NCBI GenBank assembly: GCA_963579025.1
Contig: CAUZFZ010000113.1
Span: forward strand, 1 to 35,676
Direction of reading: 5' to 3'
Origin: CAUZFZ01 sp963579025
GTDB taxonomy: Bacteria > Planctomycetota > Planctomycetia > Planctomycetales > Planctomycetaceae
Length of the DNA stretch: 35,676 nucleotides
Part shown: positions 1-7,332 of the stretch, piece after piece
Layout of the letters: the number at the start of each line of letters is the position of its first letter
Numbering within the stretch: position 1 is the first letter of the stretch
Notes under the pieces: model-generated
Told to the model about the DNA's origin: nothing
Databases searched by the model: none
What the model saw: only the letters and a program-made list of their open reading frames with translations
Made by a program: the position numbers and the translations under genes

Positions 1-567
1 AGTCGCCGAGATCGAGTACTTCGAGATTCTTCAGTCCCGACAGATGGCGGAGCTGTTCGGGCTTGATGCCTGTCTCGCTGAGATCGAGTTTTCTTAAGCC
101 GCGCATTCGCCCGACCTGTTTGAGCAGTGTGTCGACAATCGGCATATCTGCGAGAGACAGCGTTGTGAGCCCGGGCAGCTTCTTAAGCCATGCGGTGAGC
201 GCTTCCGGAGTAGGTTCGATCGGCTCCTGCGGCAGAGCCCCCGCATCTGCATCCGGGTTGAGGTCCGGTATCTTCAGCCATGACTGGTCCATCGCCGACT
301 TGTCGGCATACACCATTGTGAACGGCACGTAAGTGATTTCGTCCAGCGTCCCGTCCCGTTCCGTTCAGCATCCTGCAGTTGCTTCAGGTCATAGATCTCA
401 CCCAGCGGGAAGTGGTCGGGATACGCGAGCTGCCAGTCGTTGACGGACGTGAGGACGTTAACCCGCCAGAACACGACAGCTATTCCGCAAATCATGACTG
501 CCATCAGCAGCATGGACCGCCGGCACCAGGGGGCGAGCAGAAGTCTGGCGCGTGTTGCAGGAGTCAT
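1..567 (-). pseudogene. LRR membrane protein, frameshifted, 3' end outside window
   Basis: Starting at the ATG at 567, the protein opens with a short basic stretch and one membrane segment (about residues 18-36, around LLMAVMICGIAVVFW), then a soluble part. That frame stops after about 97 residues. The frame that continues the coding signal is a different one: it begins near 358 and reads DGTLDEITYVPF, then leucine-rich repeats such as LPGLTTLSLADM, LRKLDLSETGIK and LKNLEVLDLGD, open to base 1. The switch falls on a direct duplication of 5 bases at 356-365; removing one copy restores one continuous frame. A GGGGA stretch lies about 6 bases before the ATG. The family is a membrane-tethered LRR protein, likely extracytoplasmic and protein-binding. 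Whether this is a true pseudogene or a sequencing error cannot be told here. Confidence 0.72.
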
Positions 568-649
568 GCGATTCCCCGAGAGGCGTTAGCGACGCTTCTT
601 CGTCAAAACTTGTTGCAGTTGAGTCAAGTTTCGTTCCCGGGCATAAAGA

Positions 650-733
650 AACACTAATTGACGCTGATTTTCGCTAATCCGCGCGCGACAGCCGTCACGC
701 GAATCATTAGCGTCAATTAGTGCGAATTAGTGT
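650..733. repeat. Imperfect palindromic intergenic repeat
   Basis: Inverted repeat between the LRR gene and the ABC gene. The left arm begins AACACTAATTGACGCTGAT and the right arm ends TTAGTGCGAATTAGTGTT. The arms pair after skipping about 10 bases in the right arm. The units CTAATT and GACGCTAAT recur within it. It resembles dispersed REP-like sequences; it could also act as a terminator for the ABC gene, which ends at 769. Confidence 0.5.
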
Positions 734-768
734 TCCTTGCTTCCGTCGTCCGCTCTCGGTCTGAGGCA

Positions 769-1719
769 CTACACCGCGGTGCCATCGTGCAGCTCCAGAA
801 AGATGTCTTCGAGGTTGAGGTCCTCAACAAACACGTCCGCCTTCCATTGCGACCGCATGCTGGCGATGACCGGCTCATCGACATCAGGCAGTGCGAGCAC
901 CGCGTCACAGCCATCGACTTGAGTCCGCAGCGCTCCGGGCCATGAGAACGACGGCGGGAACTCGCTGGCCGCATGCAGCCGGACCCGTTTCATGCGTCGC
1001 TGCAGATTCTCCAGCCGGTCCCAGAGCACAATGCGGCCGTCTTCTATGTAGGCGATGTGCGTCGCGACCAGTTCCAGGTCCGACATGATGTGCGTCGAGA
1101 ACAGCACCGTCGGGTCATCCGAGACGGGATCGAGGATCGTGTTCACGAACTCGCGCCGCGCCGCCGGGTCCATGGCCGCGGCCGGTTCGTCGAGGATCAG
1201 CAGGTCGGGACGGTGGCCCAGCGCAACGGTCAGACCGAGTTTCTGCAATTCGCCGCCGGAGAGGGTGCTGACGCAGGCGTCCGGTCTCAGTGACCAGCGA
1301 TCAATCAGCTCGTCAACGAGCTTTTCGTCCCAGGTCTCATAGAACTCGCCGATGTAAGCGGTCGTGTCTTTGACCCGCATCCAGGGATACAGCTTCACTT
1401 CCTGCGGCACGTATCCGAGCTTCGCCTTCGACCTGGCAGACAGATCCCACGAGTCCTCGCCAAACAGTTGCACGCTGCCGGAGTCAATCCTCTGCAGTCC
1501 GAGCAGGCATTTGATCAGCGTGGATTTTCCGGCACCGTTGGCGCCCAGCAGACCAACGACCGAACCGGGTTCAACCTGCAGGTCGAGGCCGTTCAGGACA
1601 TCGTGGTCTTTAAACGTTTTGTGAACGGACTGAGCTTCGATGATGGGGTTCGTGAGATGTTTCCACGATAGAAGGGCGAGCCGGAGGGCGTCAGCCTGAT
1701 GGTGTTCGGCACGAATCAT
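769..1719 (-). CDS. ABC transporter ATP-binding protein (CcmA/ABC-2 type)
   Basis: A 316-aa ATPase that would power a membrane exporter from the cytoplasmic face. Visible motifs: Walker A GANGAGKS (59-66), Q-loop Q106, signature LSGGE (153-157), Walker B LLILDE (173-178) and switch His210 (STH). A C-terminal extension of about 85 residues follows the nucleotide-binding domain, as in the DrrA/CcmA branch that pairs with ABC-2 permeases. The start at 1719 is preferred because longer versions (to 1776) run into a palindromic element at 1724-1875, and the conserved domain starts near residue 25. An AGGG lies a few bases upstream. No permease is seen in the window, so the substrate is unknown. Confidence 0.9.
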   Translation of the reverse strand: MIRAEHHQADALRLALLSWKHLTNPIIEAQSVHKTFKDHDVLNGLDLQVEPGSVVGLLGANGAGKSTLIKCLLGLQRIDSGSVQLFGEDSWDLSARSKAKLGYVPQEVKLYPWMRVKDTTAYIGEFYETWDEKLVDELIDRWSLRPDACVSTLSGGELQKLGLTVALGHRPDLLILDEPAAAMDPAARREFVNTILDPVSDDPTVLFSTHIMSDLELVATHIAYIEDGRIVLWDRLENLQRRMKRVRLHAASEFPPSFSWPGALRTQVDGCDAVLALPDVDEPVIASMRSQWKADVFVEDLNLEDIFLELHDGTAV

Positions 1720-1723
1720 GCTG

Positions 1724-1875
1724 CCCTGAAAGGCAACGCTGTGAAGCATTTTATTAGCCGCTTTGGCGCTAGCCACGGTTCTTGCACTATCTCGTGGGAA
1801 CCGTGGCTAGCGCCAAAACGGCTCATTTCACTGTGCGTTATCAGGGAAAATGCTTCACAGCGTTGCCTTTCAGGG
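1724..1875. repeat. 152-bp two-tier palindromic element (MITE/REP-like)
   Basis: The outer arms 1724-1752 and 1847-1875 are perfect 29-base inverted repeats. The inner arms 1757-1781 and 1798-1822 match in 24 of 25 positions and contain GGCGCTAGCCACGG. The loop is 1782-1797. The element sits 4 bases upstream of the chosen ABC start, so a transcript of that gene would begin with or cross a long hairpin. No transposase is encoded. It may be a non-autonomous mobile element or a leader structure. Confidence 0.8.
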
Positions 1876-1958
1876 CTCGAGATTTCCTCGCTCTCGCCTA
1901 CCTGTTTGGTTGTGGCCGAATGCCACCCTCAGGCTTCGCAAGTAAGTAGCGTCTCCTT

Positions 1959-3818
1959 TCAGACGATCGGCGCTGCAACTCTTTCCTGTGTTCCGATCGC
2001 CTCTTCCAGATGTTCCCGCAGTCGCTCAAGACCGTCGTCTTTCAACTGGTAATCCACTCCGAACCGCACTGGCCAGACCCGTTGCTGCGACCGTAGTGCC
2101 ACGTTGACGCGCGTTGAGAGATACCCGCCCGTTGACGCGCAGTGCTCCTTTTCGTTCCATGTCAGCGAGTGAAATGCGGTGTACGGAATCGGTGTGGGGT
2201 GCCATGGCCATTGGATCACCAGGCCCCGCTCGCGGAATTCGATCGGACTGCCGCTGAAGCGCAGCATGAACGTGCATGTGGCCAGCGTCGCTGCGATATG
2301 CACCAGCATCCCGTAAACACCGACGAGCGGCACTCCGAACGTCTCCATGATCTTGATCTCGAGCAGCACAACGGGCACGGCAAACATGAGGGGCAACAGG
2401 AACCATTCGAGCAACGGGCGGCGCTGCGCATACACCATGGCTCCGAGCGGGTGATCGCTGACGTACTCGGGCGGACTTGCCGTGACGAGCTGCTGCAGGA
2501 ACGAGTACAGCACGACAACGTTTTCGTCTGTCAGGGGCAGACACAGGAACGGCCGGCTGTCCGCGTTGCGGAAGACGCACAGCTGACCCTTGTCTTTGGT
2601 CACACTGCTGATGTCGCCGAGTAAGACCTGCACGGAACGAACGCCGCGTTCGTTCGAGAGTGAGTGCCGGTCGAGCGTCCAGCCGTGAACCGAGATCCGC
2701 TCGCCACGGTCCAACTGCGTGCGCCAGCGTCGAGCCAGGTTTGCCTGGAGCCGATCCGTGAACGGATCAAGCGGGTCCGCTTCCCCGCAGGGGAACACAT
2801 GCCGGAACTCGTGCAGTCCCTCGCCCTGCGGACTGTCGACACGCAGTTTCACGATCGACGTGTAACTCTCTGGCTTGCCGCGGACTGTGGCGCGGTAGAC
2901 ATGCGCGTGACTGAATCCGATGACGTCTTCGTCAGTCAACTCCTGAACGGTTCCAGTGGCCTCGGTCACGCGAAAACCACCCGGGAGGACCACGATCGGA
3001 GCCTCGTCTGAGTCTGACCTAAGCCGGTTTCTCGCCGTCTGCTGCTGGAACTCGAAGCGGCTCCGACACCATGAGACGACAACCCATGCCAGACTGCCGA
3101 TGCCCAGCAGGACTGCATAGACAGCAGTCCCGGCGACATACGTGTTGAGCCATGGTGACATTCTCGGGAGCACGAGATATGTGGTCGCGCCGGCACTCAG
3201 AAGTGCTGCAGAGACGATGCCGCCAATACATTGAACGCGGCGGGATTTCGCAACAGGCAGCAACTGACAAAGCCAGAAGCAGGCACCGCCGATGAACATC
3301 GTCAGCAGAAAGGCGAGTCCGCCGAGGTCGGGTGGTGGTGGTGCAGGATGAGGCACCGGTTCAATGACCCACAGCCGGCTGTAGTCGAGTCCCGGCGACT
3401 CTGCGATCAGATCCGAGTGGCGCGAGCCGATCAGCTTCGGGACGTCATTCTGCGGGTAGCAACAACGCGCGACGAATTCACCGGACGCCAGCTCGTCGTA
3501 GTAGTTTTCGTGGATCTGGAGAATCAGCGTGACGTCGTTGAGCGACTCGGGCAGGGGACCGGTTTCCGGGACGAGCGGCACGTACCAGCTTCGCGGTCCG
3601 TTCGGAATGAACAGTTTCTTTAACTCTCCGCTCAGACTGTATCCGCTGATTCGGAAGCGTGTCCGAATCCTGGCCGCTCCGTCCTGCAGTTCCTGGGCGG
3701 TGACGTCCACAGGTTCGGAATTCCCGATGAAAAGCGACTCGCTGAATGCCACGAACATCGAGCACAGCCACAACAGACCGAGGTAGAACGCTGGACCCTG
3801 GATGCGCTTGAGATTCAT
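1959..3818 (-). CDS. Multi-pass membrane protein, 619 aa, unknown function
   Basis: Not recognised as a named family. Predicted membrane segments lie at about 8-26, 166-188, 196-217, 226-250, 470-489 and 494-520. The stretch 27-160 would be extracytoplasmic, with a proline run (PAPPPPD) just before the second segment. Residues 255-465 form a soluble domain, and the C-terminal part after 520 resembles the small PH-like domain of YcxB-type proteins (pattern IEFRERGLVIQWPW, then IPYTAFHSLTW). The start at 3818 has AGGTGA about 8 bases upstream; the longer open frame upstream to 4007 reads through a palindrome at 3838-3868 and is not coding. It lies upstream of the ABC gene on the same strand but is separated from it by 240 bases and the 152-bp palindrome. 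Confidence 0.82.
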   Translation of the reverse strand: MNLKRIQGPAFYLGLLWLCSMFVAFSESLFIGNSEPVDVTAQELQDGAARIRTRFRISGYSLSGELKKLFIPNGPRSWYVPLVPETGPLPESLNDVTLILQIHENYYDELASGEFVARCCYPQNDVPKLIGSRHSDLIAESPGLDYSRLWVIEPVPHPAPPPPDLGGLAFLLTMFIGGACFWLCQLLPVAKSRRVQCIGGIVSAALLSAGATTYLVLPRMSPWLNTYVAGTAVYAVLLGIGSLAWVVVSWCRSRFEFQQQTARNRLRSDSDEAPIVVLPGGFRVTEATGTVQELTDEDVIGFSHAHVYRATVRGKPESYTSIVKLRVDSPQGEGLHEFRHVFPCGEADPLDPFTDRLQANLARRWRTQLDRGERISVHGWTLDRHSLSNERGVRSVQVLLGDISSVTKDKGQLCVFRNADSRPFLCLPLTDENVVVLYSFLQQLVTASPPEYVSDHPLGAMVYAQRRPLLEWFLLPLMFAVPVVLLEIKIMETFGVPLVGVYGMLVHIAATLATCTFMLRFSGSPIEFRERGLVIQWPWHPTPIPYTAFHSLTWNEKEHCASTGGYLSTRVNVALRSQQRVWPVRFGVDYQLKDDGLERLREHLEEAIGTQERVAAPIV

Positions 3819-4427
3819 GGTGCTGTCACCTGTGCGATCTCGTTCCCATGCTCTGCGTGGGAACGAGAGAGGTTTCGTTGTCATCGAAAGTGTCGCTGTC
3901 CAATGACGCATCGGGTTAGTTTGTGGGGGCGTGCTGACAGAGCCGCATTCGTTTGCCGTGAATCCGTGGTCTGAAGAATGCGGCCAGTCACGCCGCTGTC
4001 CGGGCAAATCTGTCAGGAATCGCCAGACCAGTCGTTTCCTTACGCGACGTCACCGTCAGACCCGTGGAATCGGAGCCTCATGTCTCCACGCAGACTTGCG
4101 GTGCGCCCGGCAGTACGTCGTGACATGTATGACAGACGCCTGTCGTCCGATCGGTGTCCGTTTCGCGACAAACACCTCGGACCCGTTCACCAGCAAGATC
4201 CGGCGAACGAATTTCCGGGAACCGGGCGGAGGCTGCCCCTGTTTGCCGACGGGACGAATTCCGGGGGCAGAATGAATGAGTGAATGGCCGCGACCACTGA
4301 CGTATTCGTTCGCTTCAATCACATGCAGTCGCGGCGGACGCCGGTTGATGAAGACCTTTGTTGAGTGAGTTCACGGAGTGCTGTTCCTGCTGTGTGCTAG
4401 AGCAACCCGCCTTTGTTGGAGATTCCC
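3819..4427. other. Gene-poor gap of about 600 bases
   Basis: Between divergent genes (619-aa protein on minus, SAF protein on plus). It holds the palindrome at 3838-3868 and presumably both promoters. Open frames of 88-114 codons here have no ribosome binding site and no family resemblance. No other supported feature was found. Confidence 0.5.
3838..3868. repeat. Short palindromic repeat
   Basis: Perfect 11-base arms TCTCGTTCCCA and TGGGAACGAGA around TGCTCTGCG. This closely resembles a GTTCCCA...TGGGAAC palindrome that I recall as dispersed in planctomycete and cyanobacterial genomes. It lies 20 bases upstream of the 619-aa protein start, so it would be in that gene's promoter or leader. 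Confidence 0.7.
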
Positions 4428-4862
4428 ATGTCTGAAGCACGTGAGCAGGCACTGCTCGAAGAAATCGAAGCACTGCGTGGCGAGAACGCAACACTTGCGG
4501 GATCCGCTTCGAAATCGTTCGGGACTCGTGTGATCAAGGCGCTGGCGAAGGTCTTCGTCGGCATTGCTGTGGCACTGGGACTTTTCGTCGTGGCGATTGT
4601 GGCTGAGCAACCGGCGGACATCCCGCCCTCAAGGCCGGTACGTATGGTCCCGATGGCGCTCGTGGAACTCGAACCCGGAATGATCATTCGAGAGGGCGAC
4701 GTCGGTCTCGGGCCGTATCCGGCCGACCTGCTGGTCGGAGACATCCTGCTGGCTGAAGAAGTGATTGTTGGAAGGCTGGTGACCGAGCCGATCCAGCTGA
4801 CCGACCTGTTTCACGCGAGCAAGCTCGGCCGGGTTCCGGACGCTCCGCCGACTGACGATTGA
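4428..4862 (+). CDS. Small membrane protein with SAF-like domain
   Basis: A 144-aa protein. Residues 1-25 are charged and probably helical or coiled (MSEAREQALLEEIEALRGEN). One membrane segment spans about 39-59 (VIKALAKVFVGIAVALGLFVV). A proline-rich linker leads to a domain at about 70-128 with the SAF pattern seen in CpaB/RcpC and FlgA: V.LEPGMIIREGDV, then PADLLVGD and VIVGRLVTEPI. In those families the domain supports assembly of pilus or flagellar secretion machinery. Here there are no pilus genes nearby, so the role is open. The start at 4428 has GGAG 7-8 bases upstream; a TTG further up is less likely. Confidence 0.72.
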   Translation: MSEAREQALLEEIEALRGENATLAGSASKSFGTRVIKALAKVFVGIAVALGLFVVAIVAEQPADIPPSRPVRMVPMALVELEPGMIIREGDVGLGPYPADLLVGDILLAEEVIVGRLVTEPIQLTDLFHASKLGRVPDAPPTDD

Positions 4863-4955
4863 GGACCTGCTTCAGAGAGCGGAGTGATGCATGCCAACGC
4901 CACCAGGACAGGTTCCACAAAATAATCGGACATCGGTTAAGGCAACTGGTTATTT

Positions 4956-5085
4956 GTTCCAGGGCTCTGCCCTGGAACGCACTGATCGTGAGGCTCCGCC
5001 TCACAACACTGAGTCAGCGACCTGTCCCCACGGACGTGAGGCAGAGCCTCCAACACATGGCGTTCCAGGGCGGAGCCCTGGAACG
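4956..5085. repeat. Composite REP palindrome, copy A (downstream of RAYT)
   Basis: A cluster of four hairpins: 4956-4978 (GTTCCAGGG/CCCTGGAAC arms), 4988-5004 (GTGAGGC/GCCTCAC), 5038-5050 (GAGGC/GCCTC) and 5061-5085 (CGTTCCAGGGC/GCCCTGGAACG). The two outer hairpins are mirror partners, so the whole unit is itself inverted, as in a BIME. The same arrangement recurs at 5681-5811 on the other side of the transposase gene. Confidence 0.85.
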
Positions 5086-5111
5086 AGGCGCGTCGGGGCA
5101 ACGGAACGGAA

Positions 5112-5648
5112 TCACTGCCAGTTGGTGCAGACGTCGATCAGGCAGTCCTGCCTGGCATACGCCCGCGCACTCGAGTAGCGCCAGTGCAGCGGGTCGTCAA
5201 CATACCCCCGACGTAGCGGGTTGTTGTGCGTGTACTCGATTTTCTGCCACAGCATGTCCGTGGTCTCAATGACCTGCGGGTGGCTTCCTTCCTGCCACAA
5301 CTGGTGCTGTTGATCCGTACGATGCCGCAGCTTGAAGTACTCCAGTTCCTGCAACAGCGTCCGGTACTGCTTCCGCTGCAGTTCTTTCAGAATCGATGTG
5401 GCGGTGAACGACTTGAACTCCTTCACGCGCTTTCCAAGCTGCGGACCGACGGCAATCCAATGGATGTGGTTCTCCATGATGACGAACGCAAGGATCCGGA
5501 TTTCGCGTTCTCTCTGCAGGAATCGCCAACTGTCAAGGATTACATCCGCAAAGCACGGGTGCGAGAACACCGGCAGCCACGCGACGACGGTGGATGTCAT
5601 GAAGTGCGGCTGACAATCATCCCCGAAGCGATACCGCGTGCGTGACAT
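5112..5648 (-). CDS. REP-associated tyrosine transposase (RAYT, Y1 HUH family)
   Basis: A 178-aa single-strand DNA transposase of the IS200/REP-associated type, which nicks DNA at palindromic hairpins. The HUH motif is HIH at 61-63 in the context MENHIHW. A candidate catalytic tyrosine is Tyr139 in the family-typical YTHNNPLRRG stretch, though the active tyrosine is not certain from sequence alone. The C-terminus keeps the usual WRYSSARAY. The start opens with MSRTRYRF; two ATGs are in tandem (5651 and 5648) with GGAG upstream, and 5648 has the better spacing. Longer starts run into the flanking repeat. Palindrome clusters 4956-5085 and 5681-5811 flank the gene, making a REP-transposase unit. 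The gene appears intact. Confidence 0.92.
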   Translation of the reverse strand: MSRTRYRFGDDCQPHFMTSTVVAWLPVFSHPCFADVILDSWRFLQREREIRILAFVIMENHIHWIAVGPQLGKRVKEFKSFTATSILKELQRKQYRTLLQELEYFKLRHRTDQQHQLWQEGSHPQVIETTDMLWQKIEYTHNNPLRRGYVDDPLHWRYSSARAYARQDCLIDVCTNWQ

Positions 5649-5680
5649 CATGGCTCTCCGAGCGGTGTTGCAGGCACACT

Positions 5681-5811
5681 CGTTCCAGGGCTCTGCCCTG
5701 GAACGCACTGTCCGCGAGGCTCTGCCTCACGATAGCTCCGGACCGTCCAATTGTCAGGTACGCGAGGCTGAGCCTCGGGAGCATGGCGTTCCAGGGCGGA
5801 GCCCTGGAACG
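5681..5811. repeat. Composite REP palindrome, copy B (upstream of RAYT)
   Basis: Same layout and orientation as the copy at 4956-5085: hairpin 5681-5705 (CGTTCCAGGGC arms, CTCT centre side), hairpin near 5714-5728 (GAGGC/GCCTC), hairpin 5763-5777 (CGAGGCT/AGCCTCG) and hairpin 5787-5811 (CGTTCCAGGGCGGAGCCCTG core). The outer hairpins are nearly identical to those of copy A; the middle is diverged. Confidence 0.85.
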
Positions 5812-5827
5812 AGGATGCGAGGTCGCG

Positions 5828-5861
5828 CAAAAGCAAACCGCCGCCCTGAAGGACGGCGGTT
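5828..5861 (-). terminator. Rho-independent terminator of the sigma factor gene
   Basis: Read on the minus strand, the hairpin AACCGCCGTCC/GGGCGGCGGTT with a short TTCA loop is followed by TTGCTTTTG. It lies 65 bases past the sigma factor stop codon and in its direction of transcription. The T run is interrupted by GC. Confidence 0.7.
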
Positions 5862-5925
5862 CGCCGATCACGTGTCGTTCACTTCTGGTTCCGAGTCCGT
5901 TTCCAGAGCCGGCCCGAAGCAGCTG

Positions 5926-6477
5926 TTAAGCCAGTTGAAAGTCGCCCATCGCGTCCTTCAGCCGGTGTCGAGCCGTGTGCAATCGCCGCTTGATCGTGCC
6001 GATCGGGCTCCGGAACGAATCCGCCATCTCGGCCAGAGACTGACCGTTGATGTAGAACGCGATCAACGTGTCCCGATCCAGCTCCTTCAGCGTCCGCAGA
6101 CCACCCCAGACCTGTTCGGCCCGCTCGGTCTTCAGGACACCGTCCAACGGCGAGTTTGTATCCGCTCGCACGCTGTCGAAAGTCGTCGATTCGACCGTTG
6201 ACTCTTTTGGTCGTCGGACGATTCGGTTGATCGACATCCGCACGGCGATCTGTCGCAGCCAGCCGGGAAACCGTTCCGGCTCCCGCAACTGAGACAGCTT
6301 CCGCATTGCCCGGATGAAGATCTCCTGAGTCAGCTCGCGGGCGTCTGAGGCATCCCGCAGCCGTCGCAGCACAACGCTGTATACAGTCGGCTCGAACGCG
6401 ACGACCAGTTCGCCAAAGGCTTCCCGGTCGCCAGTCTGGGCCAATCGAACCAGTGCGATCATTCGTGTGTCTTCCAT
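5926..6477 (-). CDS. ECF-type RNA polymerase sigma factor
   Basis: A 183-aa sigma-70 family factor that directs RNA polymerase to selected promoters. Region 2 spans about 16-88, with DREAFGELVVAFEP, then the helix DARELTQEIFIRAMRKL and FPGWLRQIAVRMSINRIVRR. Region 4 spans about 127-178 with the helix-turn-helix SLAEMADSFRSPIGTIKRRL. There is no C-terminal extension. The start at 6477 has AGAGGAAG about 6-9 bases upstream; an extension to 6666 reads through leader hairpins and is unlikely. No anti-sigma gene is adjacent, so its control is not evident, though the leader has strong inverted repeats at 6499-6536 and 6567-6590. A terminator follows at 5828-5861. Confidence 0.93.
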   Translation of the reverse strand: MEDTRMIALVRLAQTGDREAFGELVVAFEPTVYSVVLRRLRDASDARELTQEIFIRAMRKLSQLREPERFPGWLRQIAVRMSINRIVRRPKESTVESTTFDSVRADTNSPLDGVLKTERAEQVWGGLRTLKELDRDTLIAFYINGQSLAEMADSFRSPIGTIKRRLHTARHRLKDAMGDFQLA

Positions 6478-6498
6478 CTTCGCTTCCTCTTTATCTGT

Positions 6499-6536
6499 AC
6501 CGCGGCGCGCGGTTGTTGGTTTGTGTGCGCCGCGGT
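6499..6536 (-). promoter_or_regulatory. Leader hairpin just before the sigma factor ribosome binding site
   Basis: Perfect 10-base arms ACCGCGGCGC and GCGCCGCGGT with an 18-base spacer. It ends about 8 bases upstream of the Shine-Dalgarno region of the sigma gene, so if transcribed it could affect translation or attenuate transcription. The function is inferred from position only. Confidence 0.5.
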
Positions 6537-6566
6537 CGGTTGGTTTCTGGTAGCCGGGTGACTCGT

Positions 6567-6590
6567 GATTTGAACTTGAGACTTCAAATC
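6567..6590. promoter_or_regulatory. Inverted repeat upstream of sigma factor, possible operator
   Basis: GATTTGAA and TTCAAATC are perfect 8-base arms with an 8-base spacer, a spacing that fits a dimeric DNA-binding protein. It lies 90-113 bases upstream of the sigma factor start. A second, looser pair (GGGAATTC at 6591 and GAATTCC near 6612) follows directly. Confidence 0.4.
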
Positions 6591-6905
6591 GGGAATTCGA
6601 GTCGCCTGGCAGAATTCCGGGGACCGACAGATGGCCGCGTTCGTCTGCGATCAACGTCCGTTGCAACGGGTGTCTGTTTTGCGAATTGTCAGGTTGCAGC
6701 CTGACGCACAGAACAGACGGCGATGCAGTGGAGATCGCAGGCGAAACGGCCGGGGTGACCAGCAGCGGCGGAACTCAGCAGGATCAGAAGACACGGAAAA
6801 CCACAAGGGTTTACCCGAGCAACTGGCTGCAGCGCTTTGCCTTGCTGACCTGATTTCCGACGTTGATCTGAGTTCTCAAATCGCCGTCGGGGAATTCACC
6901 GCAGC

Positions 6906-7214
6906 TCAGGAGTGAGCTATGGCGAACGGCCGCGCTAAGCATCTCGCCGCAGGCATCGCTGTCGCGGGTTCCGCCTGCCAATGGCTTCTAAACCATGATG
7001 GCTGCGGCAACCCTTGACTCGATGATCCTTGCGGCAATAGCGCGGACATCAGTCCCAGGCACCGTTTCATCGCGCGGCATTTACAGGCGGCGCGATACAG
7101 GCGCTGCACACGATGCGCTACGCAACCGGCAACGACGCCACCAGCCAGAATGCCATCGACTGTAATGTCGAGGATGATCGGGAGGTTCGTGTTGTTGATT
7201 GTTACGTTTCGCAT
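6906..7214 (-). CDS. Possible small hypothetical protein (102 aa)
   Basis: The ATG at 7214 has AGAAGGTG ending about 6 bases upstream, a good ribosome binding site. The first part (MRNVTINNTNLPIILDITVD, then a GILAGGVVAGCV hydrophobic patch and a basic, Cys-containing stretch) could be a short peptide. The rest is rich in Pro, Ser, Ala and Trp and does not look conserved. No family is recognised. The gene may be real only in its first half, or not at all. Confidence 0.28.
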   Translation of the reverse strand: MRNVTINNTNLPIILDITVDGILAGGVVAGCVAHRVQRLYRAACKCRAMKRCLGLMSALLPQGSSSQGLPQPSWFRSHWQAEPATAMPAARCLARPFAIAHS

Positions 7215-7290
7215 CGGAGCACCTTCTTGCGGGTTCTTCCCGCGTCTGAAAGAAAATGGTTCGAGCCGCGACGTGCTTTATCCGCGACTC

Positions 7291-7332
7291 CGGTTCTGAC
7301 GGACCGTATATCCATTCCATTCGTCAGAACCG
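7291..7332. promoter_or_regulatory. Inverted repeat in the gap before the DUF1501 gene
   Basis: CGGTTCTGACG and CGTCAGAACCG are 11-base matching arms around an 18-base spacer containing GTATATCC. It could be a stem-loop or an operator. The nearest starts are 7214 (minus, weak) and 7730 (plus). No T run follows on either strand. Confidence 0.35.

Noticed and set aside
1720..1776. N-terminal extension of the ABC ATPase
   Set aside because: It lies almost wholly within the arm of the 152-bp palindrome and has no similarity to ABC proteins.
3819..4007. N-terminal extension of the 619-aa membrane protein
   Set aside because: It reads through the REP palindrome at 3838-3868 (PRRAWERD peptide) and precedes a good start with its own ribosome site.
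4056..4322. 88-codon minus-strand frame, and a CHTCH motif in a neighbouring frame that looks like a haem site
   Set aside because: The 88-codon frame starts with GTG and no ribosome site. The CHTCH frame has no start codon, a stop upstream and a stop 15 residues later. Probably chance.
4956..5811. CRISPR-like array
   Set aside because: Repeated blocks are palindromes in two clusters around a transposase, not regularly spaced direct repeats with unique spacers.
6478..6666. N-terminal extension of the sigma factor
   Set aside because: It covers the leader inverted repeats; the ATG at 6477 has a strong ribosome site and matches family length.
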